Positions 33,569 to 43,112 of a stretch of DNA of 64,000 nt are shown piece by piece. The stretch's first letter is position 1, and every line of letters begins with the position of its first letter. The DNA is from Desulfamplus sp964425195 (GTDB taxonomy: Bacteria > Desulfobacterota > Desulfobacteria > Desulfobacterales > Desulfobacteraceae): positions 1-64,000 of the forward strand of contig CAYRLG010000021.1 in the NCBI GenBank assembly GCA_964425195.1, read 5' to 3'. The notes under the pieces were generated by a model. That model was not told the origin of the DNA, did no database searches, and saw only the letters and a list, made by a program, of their open reading frames with translations. The translations under genes and the position numbers were made by a program.

Positions 33569-36500
33569 CTAAAAAATATGCTCAGATGTATCTGTACTGT
33601 TATAAGGAGTATCTACGGTTTTTTCTGTTGTTGTAACCTCTTGATTTCCTAACATAACAGCACCGCCAGTTATAATCAGATGCGAGCTTCCATTTAAAAA
33701 CCTCAATGTTTGAGGATAGCGTGTAGCTGGAATTTTAATCAGAGTTCCGCTACTGCTTGATAAAAGATATACTGTTGCACCAGAGCGTCTTATTGTGAAT
33801 GTAGATGTGCTCTCCTCAATATTGATCTCATTCTCTCCGGGAAAATTTATACACTCCACATTAGCACCAGATTTAACATTAATTATATTTTTGTCAGCAG
33901 AACCTATTACTTTTTTATATGCTCCACCTTCAATTGTGCAGTTAGGCGAGCTATCTGTAAGAATGGTATAACAGTCAGTATCACAGGTAAAATTTTGCAA
34001 AGAGCTTATTTTGCCAACCGCTAAATCTTGATTCATATTATTGCAGGCATATCTCCCATTAATCCTTGAGTTGCCTACAATATTAATCCCCCCACTCTTG
34101 TTATAACTGACAAAAATATCTCTGCCGTCAAAATCTCCTTCACAATAGATGCCCCACCCACTGTTATTAAAAATTTTTGTATTAGATATATCAATATCTT
34201 TTACTCCTTTAACTCCCCCCTTACCATTATAACTAATATAACCTAAGTTGCTAATTGGATTACCAAGATTAATATTACCAGCAGATTCAACACCATAGCC
34301 ACTATTGTTAGATATATTAAACTGCCCTAATATTACATAATCTAAACTTGATATGCCATTGTCTCCATTTTGATTGATCTCAACCCCTTTTCCATAAAAA
34401 ATATTGCTATTAGCTAAAATACCGCCCATTCCATTATTGCTGATAGTGCTATCTAAAACCGTGATCATTTTTGTCTCTTCAGAATTAGATTGCAAATTAT
34501 AGATCCCCCAACCTTTATTATTAGTGATGTTGGCTGAAACCAATTGAAGCTCACCCCCATCTATTTCAATACCGTGCTTAGAAAATGAGTCAATTTTTAG
34601 CCCTGAAATAAGGGTAAAATCTTTTATTGTAAATGCACTGCTATCTGCCTGCTGAGCCATACTTCCAGATAGCTCTATTGTGCCAAATGTAGGCTGCGTT
34701 GTCCCATCAATAACAACTGCTTTAGTAATAACAGGAAGCGGGGTTACAGGTTTAATCACTGGAATTTGAGAAGATGGGATATCAAAAAATATTTTCCCTA
34801 TAGCCTGAGAGTCTGAAACATTATTTTGCTCAAGTGCTGCTCTAATGGTGCATTCTGGCTCTGAAACGCCATTTCGTATTACTACGTTGCCTGTATCGCA
34901 TAGCCCATCTGATATATCTTTATCTTTGAAATCCTCAATAGAGTTGACCGTGCGTAACATTAATGGGAGATTATCTTGAGCTGCTTTTGTGCCGTCAGAT
35001 TTGTAGATAATATAAGCAGTATCGCCAAATCCATCATAATCAGTATCATCTCCTGTGTAATCTTCCCAAAAATTACCACCAATAGATGGTCCGCCAACTA
35101 TATTTGTCTGGTTGGATTTAGCTATATTCCAAATGTTTGAATCGCCATTATCAATACCACCTTTTCCCCCGCTAATTCTAAAGATATTGTTGTAGATAGT
35201 GTTACCTGATCCATACACATAGATACTCTGTCTTAAAGACAACTCTACAATATTATCAAAAATCTCATTTTCAGAGCTTGTCTCACCTCTAATTACAATC
35301 CCCTCTTTTTTGCTTCCTATAAGCCTATTAGCTTTTATTTGGTTGTAGTCAGCCTCTTTGTTAGCAACAGGATATAGGTATTTTGATGTGTTTATTTCAA
35401 TTATAGGTCCACCATTGCTTGATAAAATATTATCCTCAACAACATTACTTTGAGAATTAACTATAATAATCCCCTGTTTTGTGTTGCCCTCTATTATGTT
35501 CTCTTTAATAATATTTCTATCCCCTATTGGTGCATTTTGAGTGCTCTGTCCTCCACCAATATTTATACCAGCCCCGCTATTTTGCTCAATCCAGTTGCCT
35601 GTAATTATGTTGTTATTAGAACCAGCAGTTAGTAAAATACCATCTGTTCCGTTATATCTGATTATATTGTTAGATATTGTGCTCTCTGTAGTGCCACTTA
35701 ATCTCAATGCACCATTATATGGATCAAAAAGAGCTGTTGTTCTTTCAAGGTTTTGAATTGTGTTACCTATTATTTGATGAGATGAGTCAAACACCAGCAA
35801 TCTTTCAACAGTATTGTTCTCTACTGTTTGATTTTTTCCATAAATATAGATTATAGATGCTCTATTGTTTTTTATAAAACTGCTCTCACCAGCTACTTTT
35901 ATCACTTTAAATAGACAATTTTGAATGGTATTATTATCAGAGCTATTTGAATCATAGCCATAAAATAACTCGCTATCATAACCTCGAGAGTTGATAAGAT
36001 CAATTTCATTACCAGATATATAGGCATCACCGCCATTGAATAGAAGTCCAGAAAAGGTAAGCCCACTACAATTTGGAACCATAAAATCAACATTTTCAAA
36101 CAGAGAGTCATCAACTAAAGATTTTACCCCATCTGTTGGCTGATACCCAATAGAGAAAATTACCTTATTTGATATATCTGCTGCTTTTTTAAAGATAACA
36201 TCTTTGGCTGCTATACTACTTGATTCTGAGGGAGGAACAGGTTGGACACTAAGACCAGCATACATGGTTATTTCGCTATCTGGTGCAATAGTAAGTTGAC
36301 CCGCTGCAACTGTAACTCCACCTCGATATATATCACCGACATTTATATTGCCGCTCCATGCAATTGGAGATCGTCCAAATTTATTATCAACACTATTATC
36401 AAGCTCTCCTGAAGCAAAAGTTGTATCTATAACTTCCTCAGATTCTGAATTAACATACCAAACTGCATCATAAGAATCCCAAGATAACCTTTTTAATAAA

Positions 36501-36769
36501 TATTTATGCTCCCCAACTCCAGCTTCGCTATCTGAAAAGGTGTAGGTTGGACAGGCTTGACCTTCAGGTACAGACCAACTCTTTAACAGCGTTGAATCTC
36601 TATAAAATTGATAGCGAGTTGCCTTATCATCATCATTTCTACTAAATACCTCATCATCTCCTATGGAAATATCAACAGTATATTTGTCATAGTAGTAGAT
36701 ACGTAAACTTGCTTGAGCTTCAGCCACAATAAAAATTAAAACTGCTATAAATCCAATAAAGTATCTCAT
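33569..36769 (-). CDS. large secreted right-handed beta-helix protein with CSLREA domain
   Basis: A 1066-residue secreted protein; the signal peptide is cut near AEAQA. An N-terminal ~130-residue module precedes long runs of parallel beta-helix coils of the NosD/pectate-lyase type, with many NNTI/NNII turns (for example SNNIIRYNGTDGILL). About residue 620 a CSLREA element occurs (DGLCDTGN ... CTIRAALEQNN), followed by a second beta-helix to about residue 950 and a beta-rich end. Such proteins are surface or secreted and often bind or cleave polysaccharide, but no lyase catalytic set is evident. Start follows AGGAGGTTAAA. Confidence 0.9.
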   Translation of the reverse strand: MRYFIGFIAVLIFIVAEAQASLRIYYYDKYTVDISIGDDEVFSRNDDDKATRYQFYRDSTLLKSWSVPEGQACPTYTFSDSEAGVGEHKYLLKRLSWDSYDAVWYVNSESEEVIDTTFASGELDNSVDNKFGRSPIAWSGNINVGDIYRGGVTVAAGQLTIAPDSEITMYAGLSVQPVPPSESSSIAAKDVIFKKAADISNKVIFSIGYQPTDGVKSLVDDSLFENVDFMVPNCSGLTFSGLLFNGGDAYISGNEIDLINSRGYDSELFYGYDSNSSDNNTIQNCLFKVIKVAGESSFIKNNRASIIYIYGKNQTVENNTVERLLVFDSSHQIIGNTIQNLERTTALFDPYNGALRLSGTTESTISNNIIRYNGTDGILLTAGSNNNIITGNWIEQNSGAGINIGGGQSTQNAPIGDRNIIKENIIEGNTKQGIIIVNSQSNVVEDNILSSNGGPIIEINTSKYLYPVANKEADYNQIKANRLIGSKKEGIVIRGETSSENEIFDNIVELSLRQSIYVYGSGNTIYNNIFRISGGKGGIDNGDSNIWNIAKSNQTNIVGGPSIGGNFWEDYTGDDTDYDGFGDTAYIIYKSDGTKAAQDNLPLMLRTVNSIEDFKDKDISDGLCDTGNVVIRNGVSEPECTIRAALEQNNVSDSQAIGKIFFDIPSSQIPVIKPVTPLPVITKAVVIDGTTQPTFGTIELSGSMAQQADSSAFTIKDFTLISGLKIDSFSKHGIEIDGGELQLVSANITNNKGWGIYNLQSNSEETKMITVLDSTISNNGMGGILANSNIFYGKGVEINQNGDNGISSLDYVILGQFNISNNSGYGVESAGNINLGNPISNLGYISYNGKGGVKGVKDIDISNTKIFNNSGWGIYCEGDFDGRDIFVSYNKSGGINIVGNSRINGRYACNNMNQDLAVGKISSLQNFTCDTDCYTILTDSSPNCTIEGGAYKKVIGSADKNIINVKSGANVECINFPGENEINIEESTSTFTIRRSGATVYLLSSSSGTLIKIPATRYPQTLRFLNGSSHLIITGGAVMLGNQEVTTTEKTVDTPYNSTDTSEHIF

Positions 36770-36832
36770 TTTAACCTCCTATTTTAAAATTTGTTAATTT
36801 TTAAACAGGCTTCTTAATCGTATTACAATATT

Positions 36833-37699
36833 TTAACTTGCTGATTTTTGTAGTAAGAGACCAGATACAATAAATGCAAGTCCTATAAATGTTGATAAAA
36901 AAACAGCTTCGTTTAAAAAGAATCTTATAAATATAAGTGAGATAAATGGGGTTAAAAATATGAGGTTCACAATTTTACCAGTATTGTTACTAAGTCTAAG
37001 AGCTGTAAGCCATATCACAAATGTGAATCCTAACTCAAAACATCCTATCCAAATAGCACCAACAAGCCCTTTAATTGATATATCGGTAATGCTTGAGAAC
37101 CAGATACACGATAGTGCTGTTAAAGGGAGGCTGAAAATGAAATTAAGTAAAAGACCAACAACAGGATCGCGAGGCATACGAACATTCATGATCCAATAGA
37201 GTGCCCATACAATAGTACTTCCAATTGCTAAAAGAAGTCCATTTAGGTTCAAGTTACTTAAACCAGAAATGTCACCTTGTGTAGAGACAATAACAGCACC
37301 GGTATAGCATATTAACATAGCAATAAAGTCTATTTTGCCAAATGGGTGTTTTAAAAGAGGTACAGAAAGTAATGTAAGCATTATTGCCCATGTATAGTTT
37401 ACAGATTGAGCAATCTGTGCAGGAAGCAGATCGTAAGCCTTGAAAATCATCAAATAATAGATAAAAGGGTTAATTAAACCAAGAAAAAAGGAGTTGATAT
37501 AATCCTTTCGTTCAAGAGAAAATAGCAGGTTAAGCCTCCCTTGAACTCCAAGAATAGCAGCTATTACAAAGGTTGAAACAAGGCTTGCATAAAATAGGAG
37601 TTGAGGAACATCTAAATATTTAAGTGAGAGCTTAAAAGCGGTTGCTGAGGTTGACCAAAAAAGAACAGTGAGAAATGCGAATAGATATGCCTTTTTCAT
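36833..37699 (-). CDS. EamA-family (DMT) membrane transporter
   Basis: A 288-residue protein with ten predicted membrane helices arranged as two EamA halves. The N-terminal AFLTVLFWSTSATAFK stretch is typical of the drug/metabolite transporter superfamily, which exports amino acids and other small metabolites. The substrate is unknown. The ribosome-binding site is weak (TATGGAAAAT). It follows fdhE by 68 bp on the same strand but has no evident link with formate metabolism. Confidence 0.9.
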   Translation of the reverse strand: MKKAYLFAFLTVLFWSTSATAFKLSLKYLDVPQLLFYASLVSTFVIAAILGVQGRLNLLFSLERKDYINSFFLGLINPFIYYLMIFKAYDLLPAQIAQSVNYTWAIMLTLLSVPLLKHPFGKIDFIAMLICYTGAVIVSTQGDISGLSNLNLNGLLLAIGSTIVWALYWIMNVRMPRDPVVGLLLNFIFSLPLTALSCIWFSSITDISIKGLVGAIWIGCFELGFTFVIWLTALRLSNNTGKIVNLIFLTPFISLIFIRFFLNEAVFLSTFIGLAFIVSGLLLQKSAS

Positions 37700-37767
37700 T
37701 TATATATTTTCCATAGCCTTTACAATTTTCTGTTTTTATCATTCAACTGCTGATATTTTCCTATCAC

Positions 37768-38685
37768 TTAAATCCTATTCCCAACCAAACTTCTATATCC
37801 CTGCTCTTCTGCTTGCATATCAAGGTGTATGGTACAAAGTTGCTCTAAAGGAGGATAGAAGGTTCGTGTCAACTCTCTTAAATCGACTATTTTAACATAT
37901 TGTTTGCAGTTATCACACAAATCAACCCTATACTCTTTCTCCTCTTCATTAAAAAAGTAGTGCTGTTTATCTTTTTCTCTGTTTTGACAGAGTGAACATC
38001 CCATTCGTGACGTTTTCCAACGATGTAGGCAGAAAGAGCAGATAAGATATTTTTCACCATTTTGACTAAAACAGCCCATTTGGGCAATGTTGCCACAAAT
38101 GGGACACGTTCCCTTTTTCCATACACTCTCTTTACCCTCTTGTATCTGTTTTACATCCCTGCTCGATTTAAAATAGTGGCTTAATTGTTCAGAACAGTTT
38201 TGGATGCAAGGAGAGATCGCTTCAAATCCAAAGAAGAGCAGTATATCCTCATTTATATCAAGATGCTTTGAAATATTTTTTAATACTTCATAATCATTTT
38301 TTAGTAGTGAACTAAAGAGTGGCTCTACTTCAAAATTATTGTTCGATAATTTTGTAATAATCTTTTCTGCTGAATCGTTCAGATGTGGAGCTCTTTTTTT
38401 TGCTATATTGCAAAGTTGTATAAGAAGCTCCTTTGCTTGCTTTGAATCAATAATAAATTCAGATGGATCAATAAGAGAGATACCATTATCTATTTTTAGT
38501 TTAAACATATCTGGCTTAATGATAATTGGATCAAGATCAAGCTCTGCTTTACTCTCTTCTTGGGCAATGAATATCTCTTCGTAAAAATCAATTAACTCTT
38601 TATATGCAGGTCGTAACTCCTTAAGAAGAGAGGCTATTTTACTTATCTGCTCTGAGGTAATAATGGCACTACTATCTATATTCAT
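37768..38685 (-). CDS. fdhE: formate dehydrogenase accessory protein FdhE
   Basis: A 305-residue FdhE-family protein, needed for maturation of formate dehydrogenase. The C-terminal half carries the rubredoxin-like Cys pairs expected for the family: CPICG, CSFC, CSLC and CDNC. The ATG at 38685 follows CGGAGATTTT; an upstream in-frame ATG lacks a site. It lies 148 bp after fdhB with a terminator-like hairpin between them, so part of its expression may be independent. Confidence 0.9.
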   Translation of the reverse strand: MNIDSSAIITSEQISKIASLLKELRPAYKELIDFYEEIFIAQEESKAELDLDPIIIKPDMFKLKIDNGISLIDPSEFIIDSKQAKELLIQLCNIAKKRAPHLNDSAEKIITKLSNNNFEVEPLFSSLLKNDYEVLKNISKHLDINEDILLFFGFEAISPCIQNCSEQLSHYFKSSRDVKQIQEGKESVWKKGTCPICGNIAQMGCFSQNGEKYLICSFCLHRWKTSRMGCSLCQNREKDKQHYFFNEEEKEYRVDLCDNCKQYVKIVDLRELTRTFYPPLEQLCTIHLDMQAEEQGYRSLVGNRI

Positions 38686-38725
38686 AAAATCTCCGATTGT
38701 ACTGTTGAGCGGTTTGGTGAAGATG

Positions 38726-38765
38726 AAAAAAATAAGGGCACTATACAACGTGCCCCTATTTTTTA
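38726..38765 (-). terminator. terminator or attenuator between fdhB and fdhE
   Basis: aataagggcac and gtgcccctatt (38731-38741 with 38750-38760) pair with one mismatch; A/T runs flank both sides, so it can act in either direction. On the minus strand it would limit read-through from fdhAB into fdhE. Confidence 0.8.
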
Positions 38766-38833
38766 AAACTCAAATTTTAAAGAGGGTAAACATTTAAAAC
38801 AGCTCTCTGCATATTTTATAAAAACTACCTAAA

Positions 38834-39553
38834 TTATACATGCATCAGTGAGGCAAAAGGTCCAAACATCCGTTTTAATGCAACTTTACGGCTTATTCCA
38901 TTTTCTACTTTGCTGTGTGAAGCAACAGAGTATTCATAATAGAGCTTAGGGTCATGGGCAACAAGATAAATTACATTTACATCATCAGGATTGAGAAGTG
39001 TAGCGTTTGGATACTTTGCTTTTAATTCAGCAACCCTCTTATTTGCTAAATCAAGCATCTCCTGACGATCTCCAAAATTCATGGTACCTGTTGGGCATGT
39101 AGTTACACACGCAGGTCTAAGACCGTTATGAATGCGATCGTTACACATATCGCACTTGGCAATAGAGCCATCATCCCTTTTTCTGGGTATGTTATACGGA
39201 CATGAATCAATAATAGCATCTGCATCTAACTCTTTTGTTTTTGCTGTATATAAAATAGCACCAGTTGCAGCGTCACGATAAATTGCACTTTCATTTTCAG
39301 CAATCTGTAAACATGGTGCTTCAATGCAGTGACGGCACTGATCCGGAAAAAAGAGCCAGTTGAGCCTATTGTCAATAACCTCTTCTTTCATCCTGACCAA
39401 TTTATAAGTGACAAAGGAGAGATCAGGGGGATTTTGGAACGTTCCTAAATTTTTAGTCGTTTCAGCAGGCAGATCGTGCCACTGTTTACATGCTACTTGG
39501 CAACCTCTGCATCCTGTGCAGATCGTTGTATCAATAAAAAACGATTTTTCCAT
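38834..39553 (-). CDS. fdhB: formate dehydrogenase iron-sulfur (beta) subunit
   Basis: A 239-residue ferredoxin-like electron-transfer subunit with four Cys clusters: CTGCRGCQVACKQW, CRHCIEAPC, CPYNIPRKR...CDMCNDRI and CVTTCPTG, enough for up to four 4Fe-4S centres. No C-terminal membrane helix is present, unlike FDH-N beta subunits, so the enzyme is probably soluble in the periplasm, entering with FdhA. The ATG at 39553 follows aaaggaggtgatcagc; the GTG at 39562 lies inside that site. It follows fdhA by 15 bp. Confidence 0.93.
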   Translation of the reverse strand: MEKSFFIDTTICTGCRGCQVACKQWHDLPAETTKNLGTFQNPPDLSFVTYKLVRMKEEVIDNRLNWLFFPDQCRHCIEAPCLQIAENESAIYRDAATGAILYTAKTKELDADAIIDSCPYNIPRKRDDGSIAKCDMCNDRIHNGLRPACVTTCPTGTMNFGDRQEMLDLANKRVAELKAKYPNATLLNPDDVNVIYLVAHDPKLYYEYSVASHSKVENGISRKVALKRMFGPFASLMHV

Positions 39554-39568
39554 GCTGATCACCTCCTT

Positions 39569-42500
39569 TTATAGTTTAGTCACATTTACCATAAATGCTT
39601 TGGTTTCAGGAATGCGGGTATTTGGATCACCAGCCGATGGGGTCAAAAGATTTGCACTCTCCTCAGCTCGGCTTTCAGGCCATCTCCATCCAAAATGCCA
39701 AGGAACACCAACCTGATGAACTATCCCGTTGCCCACCTTAAACGGCTTAAATCTTTTGGTAACAATGGCTGTACATTCAACGTCAGCTCTTGCGCTGCTA
39801 ACCTTTACCCTTTCACCATTTTTAATGCCACGAAGTGCAGCAAGCTCTTCACTCATCTCCACAAACATCTGAGGCTGCAACTCCATAAGCCAAGCCTGAG
39901 GACGGGTCATCAAGCCAGTTTGCCAATGTTCACACACTCTGTAAGTCGTGCCAACAAATGGAAATCTTGGATCGCATGTTGCATGTGAGTCGTCAGCAGT
40001 TGAATAAACAACTGCAGTTGGGTTGACCAATTGGGAATTTAGGTAGTTTTTCTCAACAGGGCACTCCAATGGTTCATAATGTTCAGGAAACGGTCCATCG
40101 GCAAGACCTGGACCATAAATCTGACCATATCCATCTTTTTGCATGATAAATGGATTTTTTCCATCTTCACGCTTTGTTCCATCTGGATTCTCAAGCGGGA
40201 ATGCTCCACCATCTGGAACATCTCCCTCCCACTTGTTTGTTGTCCATTTACCATCTTTTTGTTCACCGGCAAATTTAACAACCCATTTATCTTTATTCCA
40301 TGGCTCTCCTTTTGAATTAACCGAGGCTCGATTATAGATAATACGGCGGTTAAGAGGCCAAGCCCATGCAAATTTTGGATAGAGTCCAATATTGTTTGGA
40401 GCATCTTGGGTATCTCTTCTTGCTGACATATTGCCCTCTTCTGTGTAGCTATTGCAATAAATCCAGTTACCAGAAGAGGTTGAGCCATCATCTTGAAGCA
40501 TGGTGAAGTTGGGCACAAGAGTTCCTGCTTTATATGTCTTATCCTTTATAGTTACATCTTTAAGAAAATAGCCGTTAATCTGTTTAGCCACTTTATGTGG
40601 ATCGTAAACTCCATTAGTAGCGTAATCCCATTTAAGATTTAAAATAGGCTCTGGAAACGCTCCACCTTTAGCTTTATTGTTCTTCCCTTTATTTTTTTTC
40701 TTACCCGTACCATTTGAGGCATCTTTATGATAAAGCTCCTTTATTGTATGGAAAAGCTCAAAGATAATATCTCCATCTGGACGGCTATCACCCATTGGCT
40801 TAGGACCTTGATAACGCCACTGCATCCAGCGACCAGAGTTGATGATGCTACCCTCTTTCTCAACAGAAACTGCTGCTGGAAGCATGAAAACTTCAGTTTT
40901 TACCTTAGATGGATCAACGCCCGGTCCATGCCAGAACGAGCCAGTTTCGTTATCAAATAGGTTGACATTGACCATCCAATCGAGTTTTTCAAGAGCTTTT
41001 CTTGTTTTGGTTGAATTTGCACCTGAACAGGCAGGATTTTGACCCCATGCAAAAAAGCCCTTAATTTTCTCTTTATACATTGCATCAAATATGTCAGACC
41101 ATGAGTAACTACCAGTATCATCAGCCTTTGGAAGCCATGAGTAGCCAAAATCGTTCTCTTTTGTCGCCTTTTCGCCAAAAAATGATTTTAGCAGACTTAC
41201 AGAGTACTTTGGGTAATTCTGCCACCAGTTGATTGATAGAGGATCAGAACTCTTAGGTGTCCATTTTGTGTTGTAAGCTGTGAGAGTATCTTGAGAGGCT
41301 TTAATACCCTTAAGATAGCCGGGTAATATGTGCCAGAGCAGTGCGTGATCTGTAGAACCCTGCACATTTGATTCACCGCGAAGAGCATTAACACCGCCAC
41401 CAGCAACACCCATGTTGCCAAGAAGCAGTTGAACAATAGACATTGTGCGGATAATTTGAGTCCCCACTGTATGCTGTGTCCAACCCATAGCATACATAAT
41501 TGTTCCAGCCTTTCCAGTTTCACCAGTTGAAGAGTATGCTTCATAAACTTTTAATAAATCTTCTGTTGGTGTGCCAGTAATTAAAGAGACTGTATCCAAT
41601 GAGTAACGATCGTAGTGCTGCTTTAAAAGCTGAAATACGCACCTTGGATTTTGAAGGGTTTTATCCATTTTAGGAACACCTTTTTCATCAACCTCAAATG
41701 CCCATTTTGATTTATCATAGCTTCCAGTAGATGCAGCCCCTTTATCACCTTTTTTGTAACCTGAAAAGATACCATCTTTAAATGAGAAATCTTTGCCAAC
41801 AATAAAAGATGCGTTGGTGTAAGCAGCAGTATATTCTTTGTTATAAAGCTCTTTATCGAGAATATACTTAATCATACCTCCAAGAAAAGCTATGTCAGTT
41901 CCAGAACGTAAAGATGCATAAATATCTGCTTTAGATGAGGTCTTTGTAAAACGGGGATCAACACTGATAAGTTTTGCCCCATTTTGTATCGCTTCGGTTA
42001 CATATTTAAAAGATATTGGATGATTCTCTGCTGCATTACTGCCCATTATGAGGATGCAGTCACTATTTTTAAGATCGATCCAGTGGTTAGTCATTGCACC
42101 GCGTCCAAACGACTCTGCCAGAGCCGCTACAGTTGCACTGTGTCAGATACGCGCCTGATGTTCAACATAGACAAGCCCCAAAGCACGCAGCATTGCCTGA
42201 TATACCCAACACTCCTCATTATCCATTGCAGCAGATCCAACAGATGCAATCGCTGTAGTTCTATTTACAACTTGCCCCTTAGCGTTTTTGGTCTCAAATG
42301 TGGCATCTCTGGTCTCTTTAATCTTATGAGCTATCTTCTCAAAAGCCCAATCCCATGATACAGCCTGCCATTTATCTGAAAACGGTGCTCTATACATTGG
42401 TCGTGTTAGTCGATTCTCATTCTCAACTAACTGTTTGAGAGAACTTCCCTTAGGACAAAGAGCACCTCTATTGATGACGTGATCAGGATCCCCTTCAATG

Positions 42501-42718
42501 TTGATGACTCGACCATCTCCTCTTTGACTTGTGTGGACAATAGCCCCACAACCAACAGCACAGTAACAGCAAATTGTAGTGGTCTCTTTAGCATATTTAG
42601 TTTTGAGCATTTGTGCATGTGCCTTAACAGGCATCAAGTCAAATTCAAGAGTACTTACTGCAAGACCTACTGCAGTAGCACTTGTGACTTGTATAAATTC
42701 TCTTCTGTTTAAATCCAT
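39569..42718 (-). CDS. fdhA: selenocysteine-containing formate dehydrogenase catalytic subunit
   Basis: A 1049-residue catalytic subunit encoded through an in-frame TGA (42143-42145) read as selenocysteine 192, in the classic EHQARI-U-HSATVAAL context. It oxidises formate at a Mo or W bis-pterin site. The N-terminus is a Tat signal (NRREFIQV), so it is exported folded; a 4Fe-4S motif CCYCAVGCG follows near residue 50. The C-terminal domain is the cofactor-binding barrel. An unusual Lys/Asn-rich insertion (KKKNKGKNNKAKGG) lies around residue 670. No membrane gamma subunit is encoded nearby, so a soluble periplasmic FdhAB like that of Desulfovibrio is likely. Start follows AAAAGGAGATAGTCA. Confidence 0.95.
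42108..42145 (-). promoter_or_regulatory. UGA selenocysteine codon and bacterial SECIS hairpin in fdhA
   Basis: On the minus strand the TGA is followed after 14-17 bases by a stem GGCTCT/AGAGTC (42111-42125) with a GGC loop, extendable by three more pairs. Position and the GG in the apical loop match bacterial SECIS elements that recruit SelB. Confidence 0.8.
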
Positions 42719-43112
42719 TGACTATCTCCTTTTATAATGAGCATTAACATAGTTAATTGAGCTCTTAATTGTTAATAAAGCTCACAATTTTTTTGCTTAT
42801 AATGCTTTGTGCTGCTTAAAATCTTTTAATTTTATTATCCCATATCACAGCAACAGTTACAGAAAGGTTACAGCCACTTTAACTAAATATCCTATCTTCA
42901 TAAAATAGATCTCACCTTGACAATCTTGATTTTGCATCAATTATTGTTCTGGTTAATTGTTATTTATTTCTGTTATCTATTTATATCTGTATTATAAATG
43001 GGATAACTTTATGAAATATAACTCTATTTTTATTAAGACTAATGGGAAAGCTAATATCTATTTACTCAAAATAACCTTTTAATGAACTAACTAAAATATA
43101 TCAGGAGAGAAA
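42719..43112. other. 394-bp divergent intergenic region between fdhA and htpG
   Basis: The region must hold both promoters. A possible htpG-side promoter is TTGACA (42917-42922) with attatt 17 bp downstream, but this is weak. No gene and no clear heat-shock promoter are seen. Confidence 0.5.

Noticed and set aside
42143..42718. Formate dehydrogenase as a broken gene (stop at 42143)
   Set aside because: The stop is a TGA at the exact selenocysteine position of FDH, with a SECIS-like stem and intact downstream frame.
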